Below are positions 21,656 to 32,553 of a stretch of 64,000 nt of DNA, one piece after another; within the stretch, counting starts at the first letter, position 1; the number at the start of each line of letters is the position of its first letter. The stretch is from assembly GCA_014218235.1 (NCBI GenBank), contig CM024760.1:66032961-66096960 (forward strand), read 5' to 3'. The DNA comes from Colocasia esculenta (taxonomy: Eukaryota; Streptophyta; Magnoliopsida; Alismatales; Araceae). Both the position numbers and the translations under genes were made by a program. The notes under the pieces were generated by a model that was given only the letters and a program-made list of their open reading frames with translations, was not told the DNA's origin and did no database searches.

Positions 21656-21845
21656 TGATGATCATTCCATCTCCATATAATTTATCATTTATTATATGAA
21701 TTTTTGATGATTAACAAAACTCTGGAAATTATTATCTAACATCATTTTATGAAGTTTATCAACATGCATCAAATCAAATAAAATTAGTAAGTTGCCTACA
21801 TTCACTGTCTTGTAAAGCTCATTACATATATTTTGTCTAAGTATA

Positions 21846-22640
21846 CATCGACTTCCATATAATAGCTCACAACAACTTCCTTAGTAAAACATCAATTTCA
21901 TTCTAGCATCAACTTCATAAGTAAAACAACGATTTCGGTTCTACATCGACTTCGCTTCACTTAAACATCGATTTCGTTGCTACAATGATTTTGCCTCACT
22001 TAAACAACGATTTGGCTGCTACATCGACTTCGCTTTACTTAAACATTGATTTCGTTGCTACAACGATTTCGCCTCACTTAAACAACGATTTGGTTGCTAC
22101 ATCGACTTCACCATTGATTTCGTTGCTACACGATTTTGCTTTACTTAAACATCGATTTGGTTGCTACATCGATTTCGTTTCATTCAAACATTGATTTCGT
22201 TGCTACATCGACTTCGTTTCACTTAAACATCAATTTCGGTAGAATAACGACTTCATATGAAACGACGACTTCATGTCTATAACGATTTCACTCAAACATC
22301 GATTTCAGTAAAACATTGACTTTATATGAAACAACGACTTTGTTTCTACATCGATTTCGGAAGAACATCAACTTCATGTGAAACAACGATTTCATCTCTA
22401 CAACGACTTTACTTGAACAAAGACTTCATTTCAAACAACGATTTCATCTGCACATCGATTTCAGTTAAACAACGACTTTGTACAGAACATAGATTCCATT
22501 ACAATCATACATGGATTATGTTCACATCAACTTGGTTTGAACATGGATTACATTCTCACATGACTTATGATTATATCATCAATTTAATATCAACATCGAC
22601 TCTCTCTGTACACAGTCTGTCTCAATACATCAACTCTTTA
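21846..22640 (+). repeat. Degenerate minisatellite with AACGATTT/CATCGACTT core in LTR U3
   Basis: Units of roughly 17-25 bp alternate ACATCGATTTCG, AACAACGATTTGG and ACATCGACTTCG for about 800 bp. The open frame through it encodes only the repeat. Confidence 0.9.
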
Positions 22641-23500
22641 TTAACGATTATGGTTTAGACAGCTGTTGAATATTCTTATTTAAATTTCTTTTAAGATACA
22701 TTCCACATGATATTCAAATATATTTTTCAAATCTCTGTGGATTTCAAGTCTTTCCGCGTATCATGCTGTATCATGTGGTCTTCAACATTTATTATGATGG
22801 AACAATATTTCTGCACGATATATCTTTGCTTACCTCACTTGTGTTACATAAAGTCATGCTTTATATGATGACAGAATGGCATTTCCCTTTTGATGTATCT
22901 TCATATAGCACGGCTACTAATGTTGACTGACAGTTTAGACAAAGATAAGTTGTCTATGTGTCAGCATTTACTGTGTGCAGGGTTTCCAGTAGAAACGCAC
23001 GTCTCAAAGATGGACATGTCAACCTGACAAGAGGATAGAAGATTCAGACAACTGACAAGAGGATAGAAGATTCAGACAATCTTTCCTTATGAGTGTGTGT
23101 GTCAATCCGAGCATTAATGGCTGCAGGCTCACTTACTCCATACTTCGGACCAGACATTCCAACATGCATGAAGACAACAGATACTACAACAGTCAAATTA
23201 TTTCAAAGAAGATAAGTAGAAGACTGGTGACTCCATGCAAAACAACTCTTACACTTTCGAAACAACCTTTGAAAAGCTTGAAGATCTTAGTCACCTGAAA
23301 GAAATAAGAGCTAGCTCGTCCATTCAAACCTTCTGTAGCTCTTAGCTCTCCACAGCAAATTGCCTAGCCTTTGAGAGCTTGGTCAGATCTAAGAGAGAGA
23401 CTATTGTTGATAATCTTTGTCTCTCAGATTTTGCCTCAGATCAAGCAGTGTATAAGCTTGGTCTTGGGGCCTTCCATTTTTACTCATTTTTTTTTAGTGA

Positions 23501-23691
23501 TCTCTTCGGGTGTGAAGAGAAGACCTGTTGCATCAGGTGGTTCAGCTCCTCTTCTGGTAAGAGAAGAGAAGGCCAGCTGTGGCTGGATGTGTAAGTGTCC
23601 TTGAGGGGAACTGTACCCTTGCTTAGTGAAATCCCAAGTTGTTGTTTGGGGACTGGACGTAGGACTCCTTGGGATAGGAGATCCGAACCAG
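23501..23691 (+). promoter_or_regulatory. Hairpin ladder in the copia 2 LTR
   Basis: In order: TCTCTTC/GAAGAGA with loop GGGTGT (23501-23520), ACCTG/CAGGT (23523-23538), CTCTTC/GAAGAG (23549-23568), CCAGC/GCTGG (23573-23586), CCCAA/TTGGG (23633-23650) and a longer terminal stem closed by CTGG/CCAG (23653-23691). The order and linkers (AAGACC, AAGGCC) match the ladders at 3877-4072 and 56291-56522 although stem sequences differ. Confidence 0.65.
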
Positions 23692-23865
23692 GATAAAATT
23701 TCCTATTGTCTGTGTGCTTGTTCCCTTTGTCTTTATTAACACTAACTCTAACTATCGAACTTAGTGTTTTTCTATCAAGCGTTTTTATGTACAGAAATTG
23801 TTCTAAAAGAAATTTTAGCAATCCATTCACCCCCCCCCCCTCTGGCTTGCTATCTGGGCAGCAAG

Positions 23866-23878
23866 TGGTATCAGAGCC
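23866..23878 (+). promoter_or_regulatory. Copia element 2: primer binding site, initiator Met-tRNA
   Basis: TGGTATCAGAGCC two bases after the LTR end. Confidence 0.9.
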
Positions 23879-23925
23879 AAGTCTCTTCGAGTAAGTAGAT
23901 CTCACGATCTGAAGGGCAAAGATAA

Positions 23926-25234
23926 ATGACAGCTCAAGGTCATGTAGAAGGTCAGTTCGTCAACAGACCTCCTCTATTCGATGGTGAAGATTACAACTAC
24001 TGGAAGACAAGGATGGAGTTCTTCCTTCAAGGACTTGATTTCTAGCTTTAGACGATAATAGAAGAAGGAGACCTCAAGGTAACCAACAGTAAAGACAAAT
24101 GGACATACGAAGACAAGAAGAAGCTATCTCAAAACAGCAAAGCTAAAAGCATACTATGTTGTTCGCTTAGTAAGAAAGAATTTAACAGGATATCAGCCTG
24201 TAAGTTAGCTAAAGAGATGTGGGACAAGTTAAGGCTCACACATGAAGGAATTGACAAGGTAAAGGAAACAAGAATAGACATTTTGGTAGCTCAATATGAG
24301 AGATTTCAAATGCAGTCTGGAGAGTCCATCTCCCAAATGTACAGTCGATTTACAGACATCACCAATGGTCTGGCTGGGCTTGGAAAGACCTATGAGATTG
24401 GAGACATGGTAAGAAAATACTAAGATCTCTACCAACCTCATGGACTCCAAAGGTAACAACAATAGAAGAAGCTATGATCTTCGGAGAATGTCACTTGAAA
24501 AACTCATCGGGTCCTTAATGGCTCATAAGATAAATAGGAAAGGCTGGTAGAATCCTCCAGCAAGAAGAAGCATAACAATACTCTCAAGGCCACAGAAGAC
24601 ACTTCTGATGGCGAATCTGAAAGTGATAAAAGTAAGAGAAATGCTTTTACCCATCCGCACGGGTAAAAAGCCGACGTGGAAGTGTCGTGCGGCCAACCTG
24701 ATTGGTCGCCGTGCGGCGGCCCCACGCCGAGGTCGGCCGCACGACACTTCCACGTCGGCTTTTACCCGTGCGGATGGGTAAAAAGCATTTCTCTAAAAGT
24801 AATGAGAGCATTGAAGATGAAGAAGCTTTCCTCTCTAGAAGATTGCAACGCATACTAGCTAAGAAAAAATACCAGTCAGGAAGAAGGTATTTCAAGAAGG
24901 TAGAGACTTCAAAAGATCTGAAGGCAAAGAAGTCAAGAGATCTGAACTAATATGCTACGAGTGCAAGAATCTTGGACACATCAAGGCTGAGTGTCCAAAA
25001 CTAAAGAAGACAGAGTTCAAAAAGAAGGACAACATGAAGAAATTCAAGAAGTACAAGAAGAAAGCCATGGCTGCTGCATGGAACAACGAAAGTGACTCAG
25101 ACAGTGAGTCAAGCTCCAGCGAAGAAGAAGAAGAAGAAAAGGCCAATCTGGCCTTCATGGCAAACATTGATGATAAGGTAACTTCTGACTCATCTTTTAC
25201 ATCGTGCAATGAATCAGATTCAGATAGTTTATAA
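23926..25234 (+). pseudogene. Copia element 2: gag
   Basis: The start reads MTAQGHVEGQ and then PPLFDGEDYNYWKTRMEFFL, the N-terminal gag signature of SIRE-like copia elements. Stops follow near 24045. 24217-24423 gives MWDKLRLTHEG to IGDMVRKY (the UBN2/retrotran-gag region). Around 24600 gag is split by a 158-bp MITE. Past it are the CCHC zinc knuckle CYECKNLGHIKAEC (24953-24994), a lysine-rich stretch, and an acidic serine tail SDSDSESSSSEEEEEEK. Gag would package element RNA. Stops, a frameshift and the MITE make it non-functional. Confidence 0.85.
24636..24793. mobile_element. Mutator-like MITE, 158 bp fold-back
   Basis: Arms of about 63 bp (24636-24698 and 24731-24793) are near-perfect inverted copies starting GAGAAATGCTTTT. 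The 9-bp sequence TAAAAGTAA stands directly on both sides (24627-24635, 24794-24802). Nine-bp duplications and long inverted repeats starting with G are typical of Mutator-like elements. No coding capacity. Two single-base indels (a T and an A run) separate the arms, so the insertion is probably recent. Confidence 0.92.
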
Positions 25235-25890
25235 GATGCTTTTAATGAACTATACAGTAAATACAAAACGTCTGTAAGCTATTAAAAACAACCAAGAAAA
25301 ATTATGCATACTTAGAAATAACTAACTCAGATTTAAAATCTGAAACTGAGCAATTAGAAAAATAAATCTCTGAATTAAAAAAGAAGAAATGAACTGTTAT
25401 GCGAAGATATAAAAGCTAAGAATGAAAAAATGACAAATCTAGAAAATCAAAAAACCACAAGCAAACTCAAAAGTGAAATTAACACACTAATAAAAGATAA
25501 TGAATACTTGACAGCTACAATTGAAAAATTCACAAACGAAAAATCTTCTTTAATATTAAAAGGAGCTAAAAGATCATGTAAGAAAAAATCATGGTTAGGA
25601 TATATTCCACCTGACAATGAAGAAACAATTATTCATTCTAAAATTTATCCAACGCCAAAATTCATAGCTGAACAAAATCCCAACTATAAATCAAATAATA
25701 AAAACCATAAACCAAACAAGACAATAAACAATATCCCTTGCTGCACTCATTGTAATAAATTAGGTCACACTAAGATAACATGTACAACTAAACACTTAAA
25801 ATGGATTCCGAAGAGAAACTGCAAAGAAGCTAACCAACCAGGACCCAAAAGAACTTGGGTACCTAAATCTCAATGATCTATTGCAGGGAA
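25235..25890 (+). pseudogene. Copia element 2: gag-protease spacer with coiled coil and second zinc knuckle
   Basis: A charged region open from 25430 reads NLENQKTTSKLKSEINTLIK and NDEYLTATIEKF, a probable coiled coil with regular hydrophobic spacing. A second CCHC motif, CTHCNKLGHTKITC, lies at 25742-25783, followed by RTWVPKSQ just before the stop at 25876. The first knuckle sits 750 bp upstream. Stops near 25235-25400 separate the two. In SIRE-like elements gag and pol are one frame, so this is part of the same polyprotein. Confidence 0.7.
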
Positions 25891-26853
25891 GCCTTAGAGC
25901 ATCAAAGTGGTACCTACACAGTGGGTGCTCAAGGCATATGACTAGCAACAAAAGACTGTTCTCGCACATCAAAGATGAAGAAGGTATAGTAACCTATGGT
26001 GATAATGGAAAAGGGTGGTTACGGATCCATTGGAAGCCAAGATAGAATCTTGATAGAAGATGTTCTATGCATCAAAGGACTCAAGGACAATCTAATTAGC
26101 ATCAGTCAGCTATGCGACAAGGGTCACCAGATCAAGTTTCAGGAATCTAAGTGTTTGATCATCAAGGATGGTGCAACTATCTTTGAAGCCAGCAGAGAAA
26201 AGAATTTATATGTACTGCATCTAGAAGAGTTGAAGGAACAAGACATTTGTCTAGCAACAAGTAAAGAGCAGAATGCTGAAATGTGGCACAGAAGGTTAGG
26301 TCACTGCAGCTTGGATGGAATAAGAAAACTCATCAAACATGATCTAATGGAAGGTCTGCCGAAGATAAACTCAAAACTAGACAGCATTTGTGAACCATGT
26401 GCAAAAGGAAAGCATGCAAGATCTTCCTTCAAATCCAAGATAGTAGTCACTACCTCCAAACCACTAGAACTGCTTCATATGGACTTGTTTGAACCAATGA
26501 GAACAACTAGCCTGGGAGGAAAGAATTTTGGATTTGTTATAGTTGATGATTATTCAAGATTTACATGGGTATCATTTCTTGAGCATAAAGATGACACATT
26601 TGAGAGCTTTGTGAAGTTCAGTAAACTTGTTCAGAAAGATAAGAAGTTCAATATCATAAGTATTCGATCCGATCATGGAGGAGAGTTTCAGAACGACAAG
26701 TTTGCAGAATTTTGTGATGATCTGGGAATTGAACATAATTTCTCAGCACCAAGAACACCACAACAAAATGGAGTAGCTGAGAGGAAAAATAGAACTATGT
26801 TGGATATGGCCAGGACTATGCTATCTGAGTATAACCTTCCAAGATATTTCTAG
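25891..26853 (+). pseudogene. Copia element 2: protease, GAG-pre-integrase and integrase core
   Basis: Protease starts at about 25908 with WYLHSGCSRHMT; the catalytic Asp of the usual DSG triad is His, so it is inactive. A frameshift follows before 25996. From there 285 codons are open: IEDVLCIKGLKDNLISISQL, the zinc module HRRLGHCSLDGI to CEPCAKGKHARSS, then the integrase catalytic residues in HMDLFEPMR (first Asp), IRSDHGGEFQND (second Asp) and QQNGVAERKNRTM (Glu), a normal D,D35E order. The frame ends at an amber codon at 26851, where relatives have Trp (TGG to TAG). The fold is complete but the polyprotein is not. Confidence 0.9.
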
Positions 26854-26895
26854 GCAGAAGCCATAAATACAGCATGTTACATTATAAATAGAGTC

Positions 26896-27465
26896 ATGAT
26901 CCGACCAATTCTGAAGAAGACTGCATATGAGCTGTACAAGCAAAAGAATCCCAAGATCAACCATCTCAGAACAGTTGGATGTTCATGCTTCATTCACAAC
27001 AATGGTAAGAGAGACATCAGTAAGTTGGATCCCAAATCCGATGAAGGACATTTTATGTGGTACACTTCTAAACCTAAAGGCTATAAAATTTTTAATAAAA
27101 TAAATTTATTAATTGAACAAACCGTGCATGTTATTTTTGATGAGTCTAACCCTTCCTTAAGACAGGAATCTGGAAGTGATGATGAAGATACAGATAACCT
27201 TACCCAGAAGCTGAAAGAAACTACCATCAAGGATGATGAAGATCCACCCTAGGAAGAACTGCAACAGAAGGACATTATTCATGATGATCTTCCAAAGGAA
27301 TGGAGGTACAAAAAGGATCACCCAATTGACAATATCATTGAAGATCCATCAGTTGGGGTAAGAACTAGAGGTAATATTATTCCATGTGATTATTTAGCAT
27401 TTGTATCCCAATTAGAGCCGAAGACAGTTAATGAAGCACTGTCTGATGAATCTTGGATTTTAGCC
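26896..27465 (+). pseudogene. Copia element 2: integrase C-terminal region and linker
   Basis: KKTAYELYKQKNPKINHLRT and SCFIHNNGKRDISKLDPKSDEG are the conserved tail after copia integrase. The frame continues to an acidic linker (SGSDDEDTDN) and stops at 27252. A second segment to 27465 reads the lead into reverse transcriptase, VNEALSDESWI. Confidence 0.8.
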
Positions 27466-28212
27466 ATGCAAGTTGAGCTTAATCAGTTTAGGAGAAATCA
27501 AGTTTGGTCCCATGTTCCGAGACCATCAGATCATCCTGTGATTGGCACCAAATGTGTGTTCAGGAACAAATTGGATGAAGCTGGTGTGATCACTAGAAAC
27601 AAGGCTAGACTGGTTGCTCAGGGCTATTCCCAAGAGGAAGACATAATTTCGATGAAACCTATGCACCAGTGGCTAGACTAGAGGCTATTCGAATATTACT
27701 TGCTTATGCATTTGCTTTAGATTTAAAACTTTTTCAAATGGATGTGAAATCAGCATTTTTGAATGGCTTTATAAAGGAGGAGGTTTATGTGGAACAGCCT
27801 CCTGGTTTTGATGATTCAGATTTTCCAAATCATGTTTTTAAATTACATAAAGCATTATATAGTTTAAAATAAGCACCTAGAGCATGGTACGAAAGACTTA
27901 GTGCATTCTTACTAAATCATGGTTTTATTAGAGAACAAGTAGATAGCACGTTGTTCATCAAATCAAATGCTAAAAACATATTACTTGTGCAAATCTATGT
28001 AGATGATATTATTTTTGGAACGACTGATGAATCTTTGTGTAAGTATTTTGGGAAGCTCATGTCGGGAGAATTTGAGATGAGCATGATGGGAGAACTCAAC
28101 TACTTCCTTGGATTACAAATCAAGCAAAGCAATGAAGGAACACACATTTGTCAAGCAAAATACACCAAGGAACTGTTGAAGAAATTCAGATTTGATAATG
28201 CTAAACCACTGT
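27466..28212 (+). pseudogene. Copia element 2: reverse transcriptase, 5' two thirds
   Basis: RRNQVWSHVPRPSDHPVIGT and NKARLVAQGYSQEED start the domain; a frameshift at about 27645 moves it to RLEAIRILLAYAFAL and FQMDVKSAFLNGFIKEEVYV (27669-27872). A nonsense codon replaces Gln in LYSLK-APRAWYERL. From 27951 the frame is open with the catalytic IYVDDIIF, EFEMSMMGELNYFLGLQ and KYTKELLKKF. It ends at 28212, where a gypsy LTR begins, so the thumb and all of RNase H are missing. Confidence 0.9.
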
Positions 28213-31138
28213 TGTCACGCCCCGACGCGGAATATCCGAACGCGAGGCAGTTGCAAGTAAACGTGTACAGAGCGAGTACTAGACATCAAACCATTGAAGA
28301 AGAATAAATACTAAAGAAAATTCATCTCATTAATAATTTCCAATGTCTAGTTACAACCACTAATATCAGAGTCATTCTATAGGGCCCAATTACATTGAGT
28401 AAAAGCAAAAGACTAAACTCAAATTCTAACAACTACTAAGACGCTAGGGTGCGCTTGTCATCACTCTTGGTCGTTCCCATCCTCTTGAGTGTAAGTCTCT
28501 TCCTCGGTCTCACCTGAGAATACATAGCCAAAAATACAGGGTGAGCGATAACGCCCAGTAGGACTTAAATCTCAGGATCAAGCATACTTTAAATGATTAA
28601 TGTATTAAAAAGGCAGAGTAACTAATGATAGAGCGAGAGAGTCAAATAGTGTAAGAAATAGCACGATAGCATGTGATTGAAATAGCACGAGTTTCCAAAT
28701 ATAGTACATACGTCGAGTATAGCACAAATAGCAGGATGACCATAGCACAAATAACACAAAGTATAGCAATAGCACAACGTGTACAGTATAGCACTTTGTT
28801 GTCAATAGACATCGAGAGAATATAGCACTTTTGATTGTCACTTAGATAGTCGAGATAGATAGCACTCGAGTGTAATGCCAAACACTCTAGTCATTTAATT
28901 CCCGTGGGCACTAGCACTTTTGGGCGCACCTCCCAGGACCAGACGGGGCCCTTTATATATTGCCAGGCATTGGTTATATTGTTTATCTTAAGACAATCAG
29001 TCAATGGCCAATAGAGAGTACCAAGAAATAGATGAGAGTACTAGATGAATAGACGAGATAGTAGAGAGAGTGTGAATAGATGAGCGAGTCGAGTATAGAT
29101 GAGAGCTATAGGTCATTGCACGTAAAACGTCGAGTAACAGGTGGTAGTAACAGTTGCACAACACGCATAATTAGTGTTGGCAGTCAGGTGGAATTCACTA
29201 CCCTTCTACTGGCCATGTTATGCACAAGCCCAGAGGTCCGGCGTGATTCAAGATAAGAGAGAGCATCTAAGGTCGTTTGGATCTTACTGATCCCTAAAGG
29301 GTAACATACGTGTTAGGGTATAACCAGCTCGTCGGCCATGTGGGAATCCATGGACAGAGGAGACTTACGGAGGCCTTGAACAAGGATTCACTAGTCCAGC
29401 AGAAGGAATATCCGACAGAGAGTTCGTCCAAGTCAAGAGAAAGTGTGTATATAGAAACAAGTGCTCGACGTTCTAAAGGAATTCTAGAACAGTGGAGCGT
29501 CGGTAACAGTATTTCCAAAACATCGCGAGAAACAAAGGCAAGTCCATTTAAAATAGGACAATTTAATTACATAAATGAAATAATTTACCAGATGTCTTAT
29601 GAGATATTTTCATGCCAAGTTAAGCCATAATGGATGGTTCAAAGTGTGTGCACATGTGACAAGAAATCATGAATGTGATAGAATCATGTGAAAGACTTTT
29701 AGTTAATAATCACATAACCGTGTTTAATAGTGTTGTTACTGTGTGTGAGACAGTTAATATACTACAAGATTTTTGTAGGAAGTCAAGTTGAACAAAAATG
29801 TAGGGTTTAGGTGAAAAATTCCAGAACGCGACGTACTGTTGTAAGGGTCAAGACAGGAGATGTTCAGAACGCGACATGGAAGTGCAAGGAACGCTGCAAG
29901 TCGGTCAGAGCAGGGAGTCAGAACGCGACAACAGGCCCTATCACGTTCAGAACACGACGCGTGCTCTGTCGTGATCAACCCTGAGAATGCAGCCTTTCGG
30001 GCCGTCGCGTTCTCAGGCCCAGCGCCCGAGTCCGAGCGGGAAAAGGACAGTGCATTAGGGACCAGGTTTCAATAATGTGATGCAGGATCATTCAGAAATT
30101 AAGAACAAATCGCACAGACGATGAAAATTCATGAAACTAGTTTTATACGACTCTAGACATGCAAGAGTATTCACAGTAATTAGGAATTGAAAAGTGAACA
30201 TGGTCTCGGCTAGTTTCAATCAAGTTATTTAAGAAGATCATGGAACTGTGTACAGTGGGTATAAATGAATTAATTCGAGCAGTAGGATGGATGAAAATTA
30301 GGGTTTTTAAGGGCAAACGATTCATGGCAACTATCAGTATCTCCAGTAAAAGTTTCATGGCATGGTGTCAAGTATACATGGAGATATAAATTAAACATGA
30401 GGGTATGGGATCATGGTGTTGCAAAACTTCAAAAAATCAAGAACAAAAGATTGTCTCGATGGAAAATTATGAAACGAGAGGGGTTTTGTTCCTGATGGTT
30501 GGAACAACCTACAGACGAAATTAATTTGGTTTTGCTCGTGAGAATGCCTACCTTTGAGTCATTTGATCTTCTAGGATTTAAAACTTGAAGAACAAGGGTT
30601 GAGGACTTGAGCTGCCTTCTCCCCACGAGTTCTTCCTCTCCTTAGCTTCTTCTCCACATCCAGCAAGCCCCAGCAACGAGTTAGGGCCGGCCATGGAGAG
30701 ATTGGGGAGTATTTAAGCTCCCTTGCTTTCCCTTTCCTACTTTAACTCTAATTCCCCTTTAATTACGAGGTTTCCTATTTTCTCTCACCCTTCTAAGCTT
30801 TCCAACTCCTAATTGAGTTAAGTTGGGATGCAATTTCGTGGCCAACCAGTTAGCGTAGGGTTAGGAATCCACTTCCCACCCAAATCCTTATTTTAATGCT
30901 TTTAATACCCCTTTTCTATTTAGGTAATATTTAAGTTACGAATTTAAGATATTTTCTATTATTCCTCTTTTAAAAATCCATATTTTGGCGCAATAAATTT
31001 TTGAGGGTCCATTTAATAAATCTCATTACTTCTTTTCATTTAATGGGTTTTAATTAATTCTTTTTTCTTGATTTTTTTAATTGACTTAATTTTTAATACT
31101 ATTAAATTTTTATTTTTCGAAAAATCCAGGTTGCTACA
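28213..31138 (-). repeat. Gypsy family A: 3' LTR, 2926 bp
   Basis: On the minus strand it opens TGTAGCAACCTGG after a polypurine tract and closes GGGGCGTGACA. Its partner is 49896-52825. On the minus strand, U3 carries GAACGCGAC motifs (29820-30010 of the window), then GTGCTAT repeats (28640-28870), then the TGGGCG-ttat-CGCTCA hairpin and a CAGGTGAG site at 28508-28517. The left end lies in copia 2 reverse transcriptase. Confidence 0.9.
28640..28870 (-). repeat. Cluster of GTGCTAT motifs in gypsy A LTR
   Basis: About eight copies of ATAGCAC (GTGCTAT on the element's strand) in 230 bp. Equivalent clusters stand at 6100-6380, 50340-50550 and, on the other strand, 4330-4450. Confidence 0.75.
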
Positions 31139-31156
31139 TCCTCCCCCTCTTAAAAG
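31139..31156 (-). promoter_or_regulatory. Gypsy A polypurine tract
   Basis: On the minus strand CTTTTAAGAGGGGGAGGA stands directly before the 3' LTR. Confidence 0.85.
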
Positions 31157-31180
31157 AATTTTGTCCCCAAATTCATATGA

Positions 31181-32533
31181 TCATAATGGAGAGAATGTCT
31201 TACCGAAAAGATTGGGGTAGTTCCGTTTGATGATTCCTTCGGGTTCCCATGTGGCTTCTTCCACTTCACGGTTATTCCATAGGACTTTAACCACATGGAT
31301 AGGATGGTTCCTGAGTTGTTGCACCTTCCGTTCCAGTAACTTGACTGGCTTCTCTTCATAGGTCATGTCCTTGTTTAGCACCAACTTCTTATGGCGAATG
31401 ATATGTGTAGGGTCATATATGTATTTCCTAAGCATGGAGACATGGAACACATTGTGTACGCATGCCAATTTTGGTGGCAACGCCAATCGGTATGCAACCT
31501 CACCAACCCTTTCGAGCACTTCAAAAGGACCGATGAATCTAGGACTGAGTTTCCCTTTAACACCAAATCTTTGGATGCCACGAGTAGGTGACACCTTTAG
31601 GAGTACATGATCGCCAACTTGAAATTCTAAATCTCGCCTTCTCCTGTCAGCATAGCTCTTTTGTCTGGACTGAGCAATCTTGAGCCGGTCTCTAATCACC
31701 TGAATGTCCCGTGTTGTATTTTGCACCATGTGTGGGACTAGCCATTGCTGTTCTCCGACCTTATTCCAGCATGCAGGAGATCTACAGTTTCTGCCATATA
31801 GTGCTTCGAACGGTGCCATCTTAATACTCGCCTGGTAATTGTTGTTATAGGCGAACTCTATTAGAGATAGGCGCTCATTCCAATAACGTTGGAAGTCTAT
31901 AGTGCATGCTCTCAACATGTCTTCAACAATTTGGTTGGTTCTCTCAGTCTGCCCATCAGTTTGTGGGTGAAAAGTGGTACTAAAATTGAGCTTAGTACCA
32001 AGTGCACTTTGCAGTCCTTTCCAGAAGTGGGACATAAATCTCGGATCTCGATCCGAGACAATGGATGATGGAACTCCATGAAGTCTCACGATCTCTTTAA
32101 CATATAAGGCAGCTAGTACCTCTACCGACCACTTACTCTTTATAGGGAGGAAGTGAGCAGATTTGGTTAATCGGTCGGCAATGACCCATATGGCGTCGAG
32201 TCCACCACGAGTCTTGGGTAAACCCATGATGAAGTCCATGCCAATACTTTCCCATTTCCAATCCGGGATATCTAGTGGTCTAAGCACGCCAGCAGGGCGC
32301 ATGTGTTCTGCCTTTACTTGTTGACTAGTAAGGCAATGAACCGCATGTTCAGCTACCTCTCTCTTCATTTTCGGCCACCAAAACGTTCTTTTCATGTCTT
32401 GATACATCTTGGTACCCCCAGGATGAATAGTGTACTTTGTCTTGTGAGCTTCATCCGTTAATTTCCTCTTCAGTTCTTCATTGTCAGGGACGCATGTCCT
32501 CCCTTGGAACACCAGCCTTCCATCCTCGGTCAT
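31181..32533 (-). pseudogene. Gypsy A: integrase with C-terminal chromodomain
   Basis: An open frame of 450 codons, the longest gypsy segment left. Zinc-binding domain at residues 30-80 (AHKTKYTIHPGGTKMYQD to HCLTSQQVKAEH); the fourth ligand of the HHCC set is Ser where the related copy at 53314-54081 has Cys (CLTCQQ). Core at 90-250 with D in GMDFIMGLPKTRGG, D in SIVSDRDPRF and E in GQTERTNQIVEDML. The GPF/Y-like module reads LSPRFIGPFEVLERVGEVAY, followed by CVHNVFHVSMLRKY. The last 60 residues (VKLLERKVQQLRN to EATWEPEGIIKRNYPNLFG) form a chromodomain. This is a Tekay-like chromovirus integrase. The lost Cys and upstream breaks argue against activity. Confidence 0.92.
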
Positions 32534-32553
32534 AGCAAAATCCGGTCTTTCAG

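Larger units (their letters stand above)
21656..23863 (+). repeat. Copia element 2: 5' LTR, 2208 bp, SIRE/Maximus-like
   Basis: Opens TGATGATCATTCCATC, close to the start of the copia 3 LTR on the opposite strand (TGATGAACAGTCCATC), and closes CTGGGCAGCA before the primer site. U3 holds a long minisatellite (21846-22640). A 28-bp direct duplication lies at 23024-23079. The R/U5 part holds the hairpin ladder (23501-23691) and a run of 13 C at about 23830. No 3' LTR is present because the element is cut at 28212. Confidence 0.85.
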
